Shown piece by piece: positions 34,479-43,806 of a stretch of 64,000 nt of DNA. Position 1 is the first letter of the stretch, and every line of letters begins with the position of its first letter. The position numbers were made by a program, and so were the translations under genes. Below the pieces are notes generated by a model. That model worked only from the letters and a program-made list of their open reading frames with translations. It ran no database searches and was not told where the DNA came from. This DNA is from Brachybacterium muris (GTDB taxonomy: Bacteria; Actinomycetota; Actinomycetes; Actinomycetales; Dermabacteraceae): positions 1,550,001 through 1,614,000 of the forward strand of contig NZ_JAFBCB010000001.1 of the NCBI RefSeq assembly GCF_016907455.1. Reading direction: 5' to 3'.

Positions 34479-35636
34479 TCAGAGCGTTGCGGCGTGAGGA
34501 TCGAAGTCCTCGTCCAGCAGTGCGGGGGCAGCGACGGTGGAGGCCACCGTCACGCTCTCCGGGGTGCGGGTGGCCTCGTCCAAACTGATCATGATGTCCA
34601 GGACGTGATCGGCGAGCTCCCCGGTGAGGCGGTGCGGGCGGCCGGCGCGGATGGCGCGGGCCATCTCCAGCACGCCGAGGCCGCGTCCCACCTGGAGGTC
34701 GTGAGGAGGAAGAGCCCGGTTGGAGCGGCTGTCGCTGCTCCCGGCACCGACGGCCTTGTGCTCGCTCCAGTCCTTGTCACCGCGCTGGGCGACCTGGGTG
34801 GGACCGTCGAACACGTTGGGGTCGGGCAGCCCGATGGTGCCGGTGGAGCCGGTCAGCTCCAGCACGTGGGGCCGTCCGATCGGGTCGTCGAAGGAGAACT
34901 CAACGGCGCCAGTGGCGCCACTGGCGAAGCGCAGCAGCCCGTTGACGTGTGTGGGGACCTCCACCTCGAAGGTCTCCCCGGCTCGGGGCCCGGAGCCGAT
35001 GGTGCGGGTCGCGGAGGCGCGGGAGCCCACGGCGCTGACCGAGGTGACCGGCCCGTAGGCCATGACCAGGGCGGTCAGGTAGTAGGGGCCGATGTCGTAC
35101 AGCGGCCCGGCACCCACCTGGAAGAGGAAGTCGGGATTGGGGTGCCAGGACTCGGGGCCGGGGGAGCGGAAGCGCGCCACGGCGGAGCGCGGTTCGCCGA
35201 TCGCGCCCGAGGCCAGGGTGCGCAGTGAGGTCTGCACACCGGCGCCCAGCACGGTGTCGGGGGCGCAGCCGATCCGCAGGTCCTTCTCCTCGGCCACACG
35301 CAGCAGGTCGGCGGCGTCCTCCCGGGTGGTGGTCAGCGGCTTCTCGCTCCACACGTGCTTGCCTGCCGCGAGGATCGCGCTGGAGACGGCGTGGTGGGCG
35401 GCGGGGATCGTCAGGTTCACGACGATCTCCACCTCCGGGTTCTCCAGCACCGTCTCCACCCCACCGTGGTGGGGCACGCCGTACTCCTCGGCGCGGGCCT
35501 TCGCGGCCTCGGGGCGCAGGTCACCGATGGCGTGCACCGTCACATCGGGGAAGGTGGTGAGCTGGCCGAGGTACTGGGCGGCGATGACGCCGGCGCCGAT
35601 AATGCCGACGCCGACCCTTCCGGTGCGGGTGTTCAT
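34479..35636 (-). CDS. Gfo/Idh/MocA-family oxidoreductase
   Basis: 385 aa. Rossmann GIIGAGVIAAQY near residue 11, signature SEKPLTTTRED near residue 95 and DIGPYYLTALV in the substrate domain (Tyr-Tyr where many relatives have His). It overlaps the upstream isomerase gene by 4 bp. Paralogue of the 33.2-kb gene but clearly diverged, so two oxidation steps or two substrates are likely. Confidence 0.9.
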   Translation of the reverse strand: MNTRTGRVGVGIIGAGVIAAQYLGQLTTFPDVTVHAIGDLRPEAAKARAEEYGVPHHGGVETVLENPEVEIVVNLTIPAAHHAVSSAILAAGKHVWSEKPLTTTREDAADLLRVAEEKDLRIGCAPDTVLGAGVQTSLRTLASGAIGEPRSAVARFRSPGPESWHPNPDFLFQVGAGPLYDIGPYYLTALVMAYGPVTSVSAVGSRASATRTIGSGPRAGETFEVEVPTHVNGLLRFASGATGAVEFSFDDPIGRPHVLELTGSTGTIGLPDPNVFDGPTQVAQRGDKDWSEHKAVGAGSSDSRSNRALPPHDLQVGRGLGVLEMARAIRAGRPHRLTGELADHVLDIMISLDEATRTPESVTVASTVAAPALLDEDFDPHAATL

Positions 35637-36382
35637 GCGCGTGCCCCCTGCTGGTACTCGCCCAGCTGGGCGTAGGACTGGGCGATCGCCTCGAGGATGT
35701 CGCCGGTGTAGTCGTCGAACTCGATCACTCCGGTCTCGATCCAGTCGGCGGCTGCGAGCACGGAGGGCACGTCCATGTCGCCCTTGCCCAGCGGCTGCTG
35801 CTCAGCGGTACTGCCGGCGAACGGTCCGTCCTTCAGGTGCAGCAGCTGCACGCGCTGGCCCAGGCGACCCAGCAGCTCCGCCGGGTCGGTGCCGCCCACG
35901 GCGCTCCAGAAGGTGTCGAGCTCCAGGACCACGCGCGGATCCAGATGATCGGAGAGGATGTCCAGGCCGCAGCGTCCGTCGAAGATCGGGCGGGTCTCGA
36001 AGTCGTGGTTGTGGTAGCCCACGCGCACGCCGTTCTCCCCGGCGATGCCGGCCAGCTCGTTGAGACGATCAGCTGTGGCTTTGATGTCGTCCTCGCTGTC
36101 CCACTTCTTGCGGTCCACGTAGGGATCGATCACGGTGCGCACGCCGATGGAGGCGGCGGTGGCGAACACGCTGGCCGGGTCCTCGTGCTGCACCAGGGAG
36201 GCGTGGCTGGAGGGGGCGGTGAGGCCGTGGGCAGGCAACTGCTCGCGCAGCATCTCGGCGTGGTCCATCAGGCCGTAGGGCTCCACCTGGGTGAAGCCGA
36301 TCTCGGCGAGGCGGGCGAAGGTGGCGGAAGGGTCGTCGGCCAGGTGCTGACGGACGCTGTACAGCTGGACAGAGATGTCCAC
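35633..36382 (-). CDS. Sugar phosphate isomerase/epimerase
   Basis: 249 aa from GTG 36382, chosen because AGGAG lies 6-7 bases upstream; the longer ATG form would add 13 residues. TIM barrel of the xylose-isomerase-like superfamily, with Glu in GFTQVEPYG, His in GYHNHDFET, Glu-Leu-Asp in VVLELDTFW and a closing Glu in GVIEFDDY. First gene of the four-gene operon. No transporter or regulator gene is adjacent. Confidence 0.87.
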   Translation of the reverse strand: MDISVQLYSVRQHLADDPSATFARLAEIGFTQVEPYGLMDHAEMLREQLPAHGLTAPSSHASLVQHEDPASVFATAASIGVRTVIDPYVDRKKWDSEDDIKATADRLNELAGIAGENGVRVGYHNHDFETRPIFDGRCGLDILSDHLDPRVVLELDTFWSAVGGTDPAELLGRLGQRVQLLHLKDGPFAGSTAEQQPLGKGDMDVPSVLAAADWIETGVIEFDDYTGDILEAIAQSYAQLGEYQQGARA

Positions 36383-36470
36383 GGGGTGACTCCTGGAAAA
36401 TAGGGCTGTCGATTGGGTCACACCACCCTATGGCCCGTTCCTGGGGTCCGGCAAAGACTGTCAGGACTCG

Positions 36471-37421
36471 TCACATGCGATGGGCCAGCGCCAGCCAGGA
36501 TCGGCTCTCCTCGGTATACCCGAGGCGGCCCAGATGCACCCCGGTGGTGACGCGCTCCAGGAACGCCCATGCGGCGGCCCGGTCGGCATCAAGGTCCAGT
36601 CGTCGTGCGACACGGGCGACGAGCTCGGCGTGCCAGCGGCGCCCTGCGCCCACGCCCTCGGTGCGCTCCAGGTGCGTGAGGGGACCGGCGAGGTCGCGCA
36701 GCACCACGCCGGCGTCGTACTCCCGTTCGCAGCGGAACCCGTCGGGGTCGATGAACGCGAACTGCTCGCTGCCCGCTCTGCCGTCCGGTCGGCGCAGCGC
36801 GTTCAAGGTGTGCGGATCGCCGTGGACCACCACCTGCTGGGCCTGCGGGGAAAGTGCCAGTTCCTGCGCGATCCCGGCTGCCCGAGCCAGGACCGCGCCA
36901 TGCGCGTCGGCGGTGGGAGGGTCTGCGAGACCGGCCTCGACGATGCCGAGCAGCCCGAGGGCCTTGTGGTCCGGTGCCGTGGCAACGCCCACCTCGAGCG
37001 GCAGCTGCCAGGCCTGCTCCAGCAGGGTGCACAGCTGGTCCGTCTGCGCGACGGGGTCGCCGACCTCGTGGGCCAGGGGAGCGCCGGGACGTTCCAGGAG
37101 TGCGGCCCCGAGCTCGGGGGCGTGATCGAGCAGTCGCACGAAGCCGTGACCATCAGCCACTCCAAGGATCCTCGCCTGCTGCGCCTGATCACGACCGACA
37201 CCGTCGAAGGTGAGGACGGCGGGGAGGCCACCGGTGCGCACGGCGAGCACGGGCAGTCCTGCCCCGTCGGGGTAGGCATCCTCGATGGTGAGGTCCCACC
37301 GCTGGACGGCGCCGGCGAGCTGCTGGGGCAGGCGCTCCAGCAGGTCCTTCGCCCATGCCTGCCGACCCCACGGTCGGGAGCGGGCGAGGTGGATCACCTG
37401 GGCGGGCTGCATGCCGGTCAT
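36471..37421 (-). CDS. Aminoglycoside-phosphotransferase-like kinase
   Basis: 316 aa. Kinase-fold catalytic loop VVHGDPHTLNAL (His-Gly-Asp-x4-Asn) and metal-binding FAFIDPDGF are both intact. Overall order resembles APH(6)/streptomycin 6-kinase and hydroxyurea phosphotransferase relatives. The substrate could be an antibiotic or a small metabolite; resistance should not be assumed. Start ATG 37421 gives the expected N-terminal helix, though no ribosome site is obvious. Confidence 0.8.
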   Translation of the reverse strand: MTGMQPAQVIHLARSRPWGRQAWAKDLLERLPQQLAGAVQRWDLTIEDAYPDGAGLPVLAVRTGGLPAVLTFDGVGRDQAQQARILGVADGHGFVRLLDHAPELGAALLERPGAPLAHEVGDPVAQTDQLCTLLEQAWQLPLEVGVATAPDHKALGLLGIVEAGLADPPTADAHGAVLARAAGIAQELALSPQAQQVVVHGDPHTLNALRRPDGRAGSEQFAFIDPDGFRCEREYDAGVVLRDLAGPLTHLERTEGVGAGRRWHAELVARVARRLDLDADRAAAWAFLERVTTGVHLGRLGYTEESRSWLALAHRM

Positions 37422-37452
37422 CGTGGCACAGACGATGGCGCACACTGGGAGG

Positions 37453-38250
37453 GTGAAACGAGACGTGAGTGCATCGCTGACCTTCGACGTGATCGACGGG
37501 ACGGAGGTGGCCCTGCTGTTCGCGGTCTCCGCCGCTCCGATCGAGCAGGAGACGCTGCAGGTGACCGTCGGCGACCAGGAGGTTCCGGTGGAGGAGACGC
37601 GTGACCGCTTCGGCAACCGCATGCATCTGCTGAAGGATCTCCCGCAGGGCACCGTGCGCCTGCAGTACGAGGCGACCGGTGTGGGCCGGGCCGAGCCGCC
37701 GACGGTGGAGCCCACCGATGCGGCGTCACACCTGCGCCCCTCCCGGTACTGCGAGGTGGACGAGTTCACCAAGGTGGCCGCCGAGGTGGTGGGGGACCGC
37801 ACCGGCATCGACGCGGTGCAGGCCGTGGTGGCCTGGGTGCACCAGCACCTGGACTACGTTCCCGGTTCCAGCACCATCACCGACTCGGCTCGCACCACCT
37901 ATGTGGCCCGCCAGGGGGTGTGCCGCGACTATGCGCACCTGACCTCGACGCTGCTGCGCGCCGCCGGCGTGCCTTCCCGCTGTGTGGCCGCCTACGCGCC
38001 GGGGCTCTCGCCGATGGACTTCCACCTCGCGGTGGAGGCGCTGGTGGATGAGGAATGGGTCGTGGTGGACGCGACGCACCTGGCGCCGCGCGAGTCGATG
38101 GCGCGCATTGCCACTGGACAGGACGCTGCCGATACCGCGTTCATGACGACGCTGGCCGGGAGCGTGAAGCTGACCGGGATCCGCGTGAACGCCGTGGCGC
38201 ACCCGGAGCTGCCGGCGGAGGACTGGGAGCAGACGGTCCAGCTGCGCTGA
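37453..38250 (+). CDS. Transglutaminase-like cysteine protease-fold protein
   Basis: 265 aa. N-terminal beta domain, then the transglutaminase core with Cys in RQGVCRDYAHL, His in PMDFHLAVEAL and Asp in WVVVDATHLA, i.e. the Cys-His-Asp triad in order. Cytoplasmic (no signal peptide). Family members act as proteases or amidases in many bacteria; target unknown. GTG 37453 has GGGAGG directly before it; GTG 37465 with better spacing is an alternative. Confidence 0.85.
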   Translation: MKRDVSASLTFDVIDGTEVALLFAVSAAPIEQETLQVTVGDQEVPVEETRDRFGNRMHLLKDLPQGTVRLQYEATGVGRAEPPTVEPTDAASHLRPSRYCEVDEFTKVAAEVVGDRTGIDAVQAVVAWVHQHLDYVPGSSTITDSARTTYVARQGVCRDYAHLTSTLLRAAGVPSRCVAAYAPGLSPMDFHLAVEALVDEEWVVVDATHLAPRESMARIATGQDAADTAFMTTLAGSVKLTGIRVNAVAHPELPAEDWEQTVQLR

Positions 38251-38314
38251 GGGGTAGCAACCGCGGGGTTCGATTGACTCCCGGCCGGTCACTCACCAGC
38301 CCGGGTGCCGACAC

Positions 38315-39304
38315 TCACGCGTCGCGCTGGTCGGCCTGGCCGTCGATGTCCTCGGGGCCGGCGTCGTCGGACCCGCCCCGGTCCTCCGGTCCGCCAAGGT
38401 GGTGCCGCTCATCACGATCATCACCGGACTCGTCGAGCCCTGCGAGGTACTGCTCGAACTCGGCGGCCAGGTCGTCCCCGGTGGGGACCTCCTCGCCGGC
38501 ACCGGCGGTGATCGCGCGGTCGAACTGCTTCTCCAGGCCCGCCACCATCTCCTGCAGTTGCGGGGTGGCCTCCACCTGTGCGGCGATCGATTCCCGCACC
38601 GGCTCGGCCTGTGCCTCGAGTGCCCCGTAGGGCACGGTGGGGCCGGCCTCCTCGCCCGCGGCGCGCAGCAGAGCCATCGCGGCGTCGGGGTAGGGGATCT
38701 CGTGGAGGTACTGCGGCACGTGCGCCACCAGGCCCACCACGTCGTGGCCTGCATCGGCCAGGCGCATGGTCAGCAAGGCCGTGAACGGCGCCCGCAGGCG
38801 GAAGGTGCCCGGCATGGTGCGGCGCACGTTGATGGAGTCGGGGTTCCCGGCGAAGCGGGTCACCGGCAGTTCGCGGGTGTGGGGGACCGGTGCGGGAAAA
38901 CTCTGCAGCATCAGGATGCGCTCGATGCCCAGCTGGTCCGCCACGATGCGCAGCGCGCTGGCCACGCGCTCCCACTGGAAGGACGGCTCCGGCCCGGTGA
39001 GAAGGAAGAACGGTTCACCATCGGTATCGGTGACCTCGTGCAGCAGGATCTCGGGACGCTCGTAGTCCTCGAAGTGGTCCAGCTCCAGGGTGACCTCGGG
39101 GCGCCGCCCCGCGTAGTCGAATACCTGATCCATGTCCAGGCGCCCCACGACCCGGCTGGGCAGGGAGTTCAACAGATGATCATCGATGACTGCCTGGGCG
39201 TTGCCGGCGTCGGTGAAGGCACCGAGGGTGATCAGCAGGGTGCGGCCGCGCAGGCCGCGAGAGTCGACATGGCGCTCGTAGCTGAACAGGCTCGTGGGGT
39301 CCAT
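38315..39304 (-). CDS. PAC2-family proteasome-assembly-chaperone-like protein
   Basis: 329 aa from ATG 39304 behind AAGGAGG. PAC2 (PF09754) fold with GFTDAGNAQ-like AFTDAGNAQAV near the N-terminus and VPHTRELPVT in the middle, plus an acidic disordered C-terminus (about 45 residues rich in Asp/Gly/Glu). Common in actinobacteria, biochemical role unknown. Confidence 0.87.
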   Translation of the reverse strand: MDPTSLFSYERHVDSRGLRGRTLLITLGAFTDAGNAQAVIDDHLLNSLPSRVVGRLDMDQVFDYAGRRPEVTLELDHFEDYERPEILLHEVTDTDGEPFFLLTGPEPSFQWERVASALRIVADQLGIERILMLQSFPAPVPHTRELPVTRFAGNPDSINVRRTMPGTFRLRAPFTALLTMRLADAGHDVVGLVAHVPQYLHEIPYPDAAMALLRAAGEEAGPTVPYGALEAQAEPVRESIAAQVEATPQLQEMVAGLEKQFDRAITAGAGEEVPTGDDLAAEFEQYLAGLDESGDDRDERHHLGGPEDRGGSDDAGPEDIDGQADQRDA

Positions 39305-39454
39305 CGGGGCCTCCTTGGTGCGTGCGCCGGGGGGCGCGGGGATGACCTGCGTTCCAACCGGGCCCGTGTGCACGTTATTCCCGCAGCTGCCCAGGTGCCC
39401 TGTTCGCCGTGGGCGATCAGTCGAGGCATGGCCAGCCCAGCCGTGCCGACGCTG

Positions 39455-40237
39455 TCAGCCCAGCAGCGCCAGGGAGTCGACGGCGAGACGTGCGGCGAGC
39501 GCACCGAGGACCACGAGGAACACGATCCTCACGAAGCCGGAGCCGAGCTTGAGCGCCAGACGCGCCCCGAGGTAGCCGCCGGCCACGTTGGCTACGGCCA
39601 TGACGCCGCCCAGCAGCCACCACACCTCGCCCTGGCTGCCGAACACCAGCAGGGCACCGATGTTGGTGGTGAGGTTGGCGAGCTTGGCGTGGACACTGGC
39701 CTCGAGGAACCCGTAGCCCAGCACCACGACCATGGCGATGATGAAGAAGCTGCCGGTGCCGGGGCCGAGGATGCCGTCGTAGAAGCCCACCCCGCCGCCG
39801 ATCGCGCCCGTGCGCAGCACATGGGAACGACCTTGGTGGCGCGGCTGGTGCACCAGTCCCATCGCGGGTCGCAGCAGTGTGTAGGTACCCACCCCGATCA
39901 GGGCGATGAGCACGATGGGGGACATCCAGGCGCGGGGGATGAAGATGGCCAGGGCCGCCCCGGCGGCGCTCCCTGCCAGGGCGCAGATCACCAGCGGGAT
40001 CACGGTGGCGGCTATTGGGGTCACGCGCCGCACGTAGGTGGCGGCCGAGACGGTGGTCCCTGCGGCGCTGGCGAACTTGTTGGTGCCCAACACGGTGCCG
40101 GTGGAGGTCTCGGCCGGGAGCCCGGTGAGCAGGGCGGGCAGCTGGATCAGGCCGCCTCCGCCGACCACGGCATCGACCCAGCCGGCGAGGAATGCGGCAC
40201 CGATCAGCAGTACCAGCGTGAGCGTGGAGAGCTGCAT
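39455..40237 (-). CDS. TSUP (TauE/SafE) family membrane transporter
   Basis: 260 aa from ATG 40237; a GTG 36 bp upstream is possible. About eight membrane helices in two repeats, each with the family's Gly-rich motif: AGWVDAVVGGGGLIQLP in the first half and GFYDGILGPGTGSFF in the second, plus GTNKFA. Exports sulfite, sulfoacetate or related anions in known members; substrate here unknown. Confidence 0.87.
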   Translation of the reverse strand: MQLSTLTLVLLIGAAFLAGWVDAVVGGGGLIQLPALLTGLPAETSTGTVLGTNKFASAAGTTVSAATYVRRVTPIAATVIPLVICALAGSAAGAALAIFIPRAWMSPIVLIALIGVGTYTLLRPAMGLVHQPRHQGRSHVLRTGAIGGGVGFYDGILGPGTGSFFIIAMVVVLGYGFLEASVHAKLANLTTNIGALLVFGSQGEVWWLLGGVMAVANVAGGYLGARLALKLGSGFVRIVFLVVLGALAARLAVDSLALLG

Positions 40238-40351
40238 GAGCGGTTCGAGCAGGGGCACCGGACAAGTGAACACCTGGCGCGGGCGGCGCGGCGAATCGGG
40301 TCAGAGGATGGGCTGGACCCGTTCCCCGGGTGCGCCTGCGAGACTGGTGCC

Positions 40352-40963
40352 ATGACCTCGATGATCTGGGACCTGGGCGGCACGCTGATGGACACCTACC
40401 CCGACGTAGACCGCACTTTGGCGGGTGTGGTCCATGACGAGGTGACCGATGCGGCGATCATGGAAGTCGCCCGCCTCACCAGGATTTCCAGCTCCCATGC
40501 GATCTCGACTCTCGCAGAGCGCTACGGGAAACCCGAGGCCGAGCTGCGCGATGCCTATGAGGCGCTCGAGGACCAGTGGGAGCAGCAGGCTCCGCCGCTG
40601 GTGGACGGTGCACTCCAGGTGATGGAGGCGATCCGCGAGTCCGGGGGCCTGAACCTGGTGGCCACGCATCGTGACCGCGCCAGTGCCACCGTGCTGGTGG
40701 ACTCGCTGGGGCTGCCGGTGGATGACATGGTGTGCGCGCCCGATGGGTTCCCGCGTAAGCCGGATCCGGCGATGAATCTGGAGCTGCTGCGCCGTCACTC
40801 GCTGGATCCCGCGGACTGCTGCGCAGTGGGGGACCGGCCGGGCGACGTCGCGGCCGCGGAGGCCGCCGGCATTCGGGGCTATCTGCTGGTCACCCCCGGC
40901 ATCCCACTGGGGGAGCCGGGGGTGAAGCGCATTGAGTCGCTCAGGGAGCTGCTCGAGAGCTGA
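40352..40963 (+). CDS. HAD-family hydrolase
   Basis: 203 aa. Motif I is IWDLGGTLMDT: the nucleophile Asp is present but the second, acid/base Asp is Gly, as in a subset of HAD proteins. Motif II Thr in VATHRDRA, motif III Lys in PRKPDPAM and motif IV GDRPGD are present. Phosphatase activity is plausible but may be weak or altered by the motif I change. Stands alone between two minus-strand genes. Confidence 0.82.
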   Translation: MTSMIWDLGGTLMDTYPDVDRTLAGVVHDEVTDAAIMEVARLTRISSSHAISTLAERYGKPEAELRDAYEALEDQWEQQAPPLVDGALQVMEAIRESGGLNLVATHRDRASATVLVDSLGLPVDDMVCAPDGFPRKPDPAMNLELLRRHSLDPADCCAVGDRPGDVAAAEAAGIRGYLLVTPGIPLGEPGVKRIESLRELLES

Positions 40964-40987
40964 GCCTCTCGCGACCGGATACGGTGG

Positions 40988-42661
40988 TCAGATGCCGCGT
41001 CGCGCTGCGAACACGCCGCCGTGGTTGATCACGGCCCACACATCCTTGGTACGCGGATCCACGCCGTAGGTGCCCAGCTCGTATCCCGGCTTGTAGGCGC
41101 CGCGCACGAAGCGGGCAGTGCCACCGAAGTTGGTCTGGACGGCGTTGACCCAGGTGCCGTCGGCGTCCAGGGTCGCCAGGCCGTAGGAGCCGCTGGCGTT
41201 GAAGCCCTTGGCCGGTCCACCGGACAGGCGCAGCACGAACGGGTCCGACTCGTCGGTCTCGTTGTTGCGGGGCCAGGTGCCCTCCAGGGCCGGGTCGTTC
41301 AGCTGGAGGTTGGTGGCGGTGCCCCACAGGAACAGGCGCGCGGTGTTGTCACCCTTGCCCGCGCTCTGCCAGCCGGTGTTGATCTCCTTGCTCATGGGGC
41401 GGCCCGCGTAGTCGACCTTCGTCGAGGTGTTCACCCCGGCGATGATCGACGCGGTGGTGCCTTCGAACTCGTCCACGACCTCGGTGTACGCCTCGCCCTG
41501 GTCCACCAGGAAGGCCTCGCCGTTCAGGGAGTAGCCCCACTGCTCGCGCCAGTACCAGTCACTCTCGGGCGGGGTGACGGCCAGGGAGGAGTTGTCGTAG
41601 TCCTGCCCGGTGCTCATGGAGTAGAAGTCGATGTACAGGCGCGGGCCGTCCACGGTGACCACGTAGTGGGTGATGGTCCACAGCTCCTGGGCCAGCACCA
41701 CCTCGCTGGGACCGCCGTAGCGCTGGTCGTTGCTGGGGTTCTTCGGCACGTAGAACTTGTGGCTGTTGGAGCCTGCGATCAGCTGCTCCACCTGGGAGGA
41801 GCCGTCGGGGCTGGTGATGATGGAGCGGTGGTGGACGTGGTCGTGGCCGCCGATCACGTAGGGCACCTGGCCCTCGTCCATGATGCGAATGAAGCGGTCG
41901 TAGGCCTCGGGGTTCTCGCCGGGGTTGGAGCCGAACAGGGTGTCCACGTGGTTCTGGCCGATGAGGTTCTTGTGCGCGAACACCAGGCAGTGCATGTCCT
42001 CGGGGCGGCCCATCACGCGCTCCTCGATCCAGTCCAGCTGATCGACGATGTTGGTGTTGGTGCTGCCGGAGCCGTCGGGGCGGCGGAACTGGTCCAGCAT
42101 GATGATCCGCAGGTTCTTCACGTCGAAGGAGTACGACAGCCCCGCCAGCAGATCCGAGGGGGAGGAGAAGTTGGTGGCGCCGGCCAGGGGGTTCGGGCCC
42201 TGCCCGAGGTTCTGCGGGAAGACGACCGGGAACTCCTGGGCAGCGCGCTGGGAGCTCTCGTGATTGCCGCGCAGGGTGTAGAAGCCGATGCCGGCGTCAT
42301 ACAGAGGCTGCACGGCCTGGGCCTTGATTGGCAGGGTGCGCACGTCGGGGTTGCCGTTCTTGGTGTCGTGCTCGACGTCGACGTTGTCGCCCACTTGCAC
42401 CACGAAGTCCACGCCCTTGGTGATGAACTGCTCGTTGACCATCTGCTGGATGCCGAACGCTGTGGTCCCGGGGTTCTCGCCGTCGCGGTCCTCGCGCCAC
42501 TGGGTGTCGGCCTGCAGTCCGAAGGTCCAGGCGTCCTCGCTGAGCGGGCGGGTGGGAAGGGCCGACGCCTGCTGGCCGTTGATGGTGGCGGCTGCGGCGG
42601 TGACCCCGAGGCCGGCTGAGAGGGCGACGAATCCGCGGCGGGAAAGGGCATGGTTATGCAC
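40988..42661 (-). CDS. Tat-exported calcineurin-like metallophosphoesterase
   Basis: 557 aa from GTG 42661, chosen because AGGAG lies 7 bases upstream and a twin-arginine signal follows immediately (SRRGFVALSAGLGV). Metal-site motifs in order: Asp in GLQADTQ, GDNVD, GNHES and GGHDHVHH, the calcineurin-like phosphoesterase set. The C-terminal 150 residues form a beta-rich domain with GTWVNAVQTNFGG. Likely secreted to hydrolyse phosphoesters (phosphodiesters or nucleotides) outside the cell; no phosphate-regulated site was identified. Confidence 0.88.
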   Translation of the reverse strand: MHNHALSRRGFVALSAGLGVTAAAATINGQQASALPTRPLSEDAWTFGLQADTQWREDRDGENPGTTAFGIQQMVNEQFITKGVDFVVQVGDNVDVEHDTKNGNPDVRTLPIKAQAVQPLYDAGIGFYTLRGNHESSQRAAQEFPVVFPQNLGQGPNPLAGATNFSSPSDLLAGLSYSFDVKNLRIIMLDQFRRPDGSGSTNTNIVDQLDWIEERVMGRPEDMHCLVFAHKNLIGQNHVDTLFGSNPGENPEAYDRFIRIMDEGQVPYVIGGHDHVHHRSIITSPDGSSQVEQLIAGSNSHKFYVPKNPSNDQRYGGPSEVVLAQELWTITHYVVTVDGPRLYIDFYSMSTGQDYDNSSLAVTPPESDWYWREQWGYSLNGEAFLVDQGEAYTEVVDEFEGTTASIIAGVNTSTKVDYAGRPMSKEINTGWQSAGKGDNTARLFLWGTATNLQLNDPALEGTWPRNNETDESDPFVLRLSGGPAKGFNASGSYGLATLDADGTWVNAVQTNFGGTARFVRGAYKPGYELGTYGVDPRTKDVWAVINHGGVFAARRGI

Positions 42662-42839
42662 AGTTATGCTCCTGAGCTGGGGTGATCTGTCCGCCTGTGG
42701 TGCGAGTGCAGCAGCGGCGGCCGTCAGGATCGACCGTAGGGGCCGGGGGAGAAGCGCCGACCACTGCCAGATCAACACCGGGTGTCATCGACATGACCAG
42801 TGGTGCCGATCCGCCCAGATCTCGAGGAGCTGCATCGAA

Positions 42840-42877
42840 ACGGGCCCGACCCCACCGCGAGGTGGAGCCGGGCCCGT
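42840..42877 (-). terminator. Hairpin after the SDR gene
   Basis: Perfect 9-bp outer stem ACGGGCCCG / CGGGCCCGT with an inner CCACC/GGTGG pairing, 17 bp after the stop of the SDR gene at 42894. Between here and 42661 lies only the leader of the metallophosphoesterase gene. Confidence 0.8.
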
Positions 42878-42893
42878 CGAACAGAGGACGAGG

Positions 42894-43661
42894 TCAGTCG
42901 GCCTGCATGCCGCCGTCGACGTTGTAGATCGACCCGGTCACGAAGGATGCCTCGGGGGAGGCGAGGAAGACGACCACGTTGGCCACCTCGTCGGCACGGC
43001 CGTAGCGGCCCACCGGGATGCCTGCGTGCAGGGCGGCCTTGAACGCCTCCTCGTCATCACCGGTGGCGTTCTGCTGGATCTCCGAGAGCATGGTGGTGTC
43101 GATCGCAGCCGGGGCCACGGCGTTCACGCGCACACCGGCGGCCGCGAGCTCCAGCGCGCCCGTCTTGGTGAGTCCGGCGACCGCGTGCTTGGAGGCGATG
43201 TAGCCGGCCATCCCGGCAGAGCCGATGTAGGCGGCGTTGGAGGCGGTGTTGATGATGACGCCCTCGCCCTGCTCGGTCATCTGGCGGCCCACGTGCTTCA
43301 TCCCCAGGAACACGCCGGTGGTGTTGATCTCCAGGATGGTGCGGAACATGGACGCGTCCAGCTCGGTCATGGGGGAGTTGGGGCCGGCGATGCCGGCGTT
43401 GTTGTGGAACACGTCGATACGACCGTGCTTCTGGACAGTGGTGCGGACGTAGTTCTCGACATCCTCCTCCTTGGTCACGTCGGCCACCAGGGTGTCGAGA
43501 CGGTCGGAGGCGCCGCCAAGGGTCTGGACGGCCTTCTCGAGCGCCTCCTCCTTGAGGTCGACAAGGATCACTTGGTCACCGCGGTCCAGGAACGTCTGGG
43601 CGGTCGCGATGCCGATGCCACCGGCACCTCCGGTGATGAGCACGATGCGGGGATCTGCCAT
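42894..43661 (-). CDS. SDR family NAD(P)-dependent oxidoreductase
   Basis: 255 aa from ATG 43661 behind AAGGAGA. Classical SDR: TGGAGGIG cofactor loop, Asp after beta-2 (LVDLKEEA) favouring NAD, NNAG, catalytic Ser in NTASNAAY, and Tyr-x3-Lys in YIASKHAV. End motif GSIYNVDGGMQ. Substrate not determined (3-oxoacyl, glucose or hydroxybutyrate-type are all possible). Monocistronic. Confidence 0.92.
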   Translation of the reverse strand: MADPRIVLITGGAGGIGIATAQTFLDRGDQVILVDLKEEALEKAVQTLGGASDRLDTLVADVTKEEDVENYVRTTVQKHGRIDVFHNNAGIAGPNSPMTELDASMFRTILEINTTGVFLGMKHVGRQMTEQGEGVIINTASNAAYIGSAGMAGYIASKHAVAGLTKTGALELAAAGVRVNAVAPAAIDTTMLSEIQQNATGDDEEAFKAALHAGIPVGRYGRADEVANVVVFLASPEASFVTGSIYNVDGGMQAD

Positions 43662-43806
43662 GGGGTATCTCCTTCGATAGCCGGTCACTCGACCATGTCA
43701 TCCCTGCCTGTGTACTCCTGAGAACAGTCTCCCGCGGGATGGGGGAGCGGCGGAACGCACGGTCGGAGGCCTTCCGTCTGTGATGTGTCAGTGGCACCGT
43801 GGCCCC

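Noticed and set aside
36471..37421. Antibiotic resistance gene by name
   Set aside because: APH-fold kinases are common in soil and skin actinobacteria with non-antibiotic substrates; sequence alone does not show resistance.
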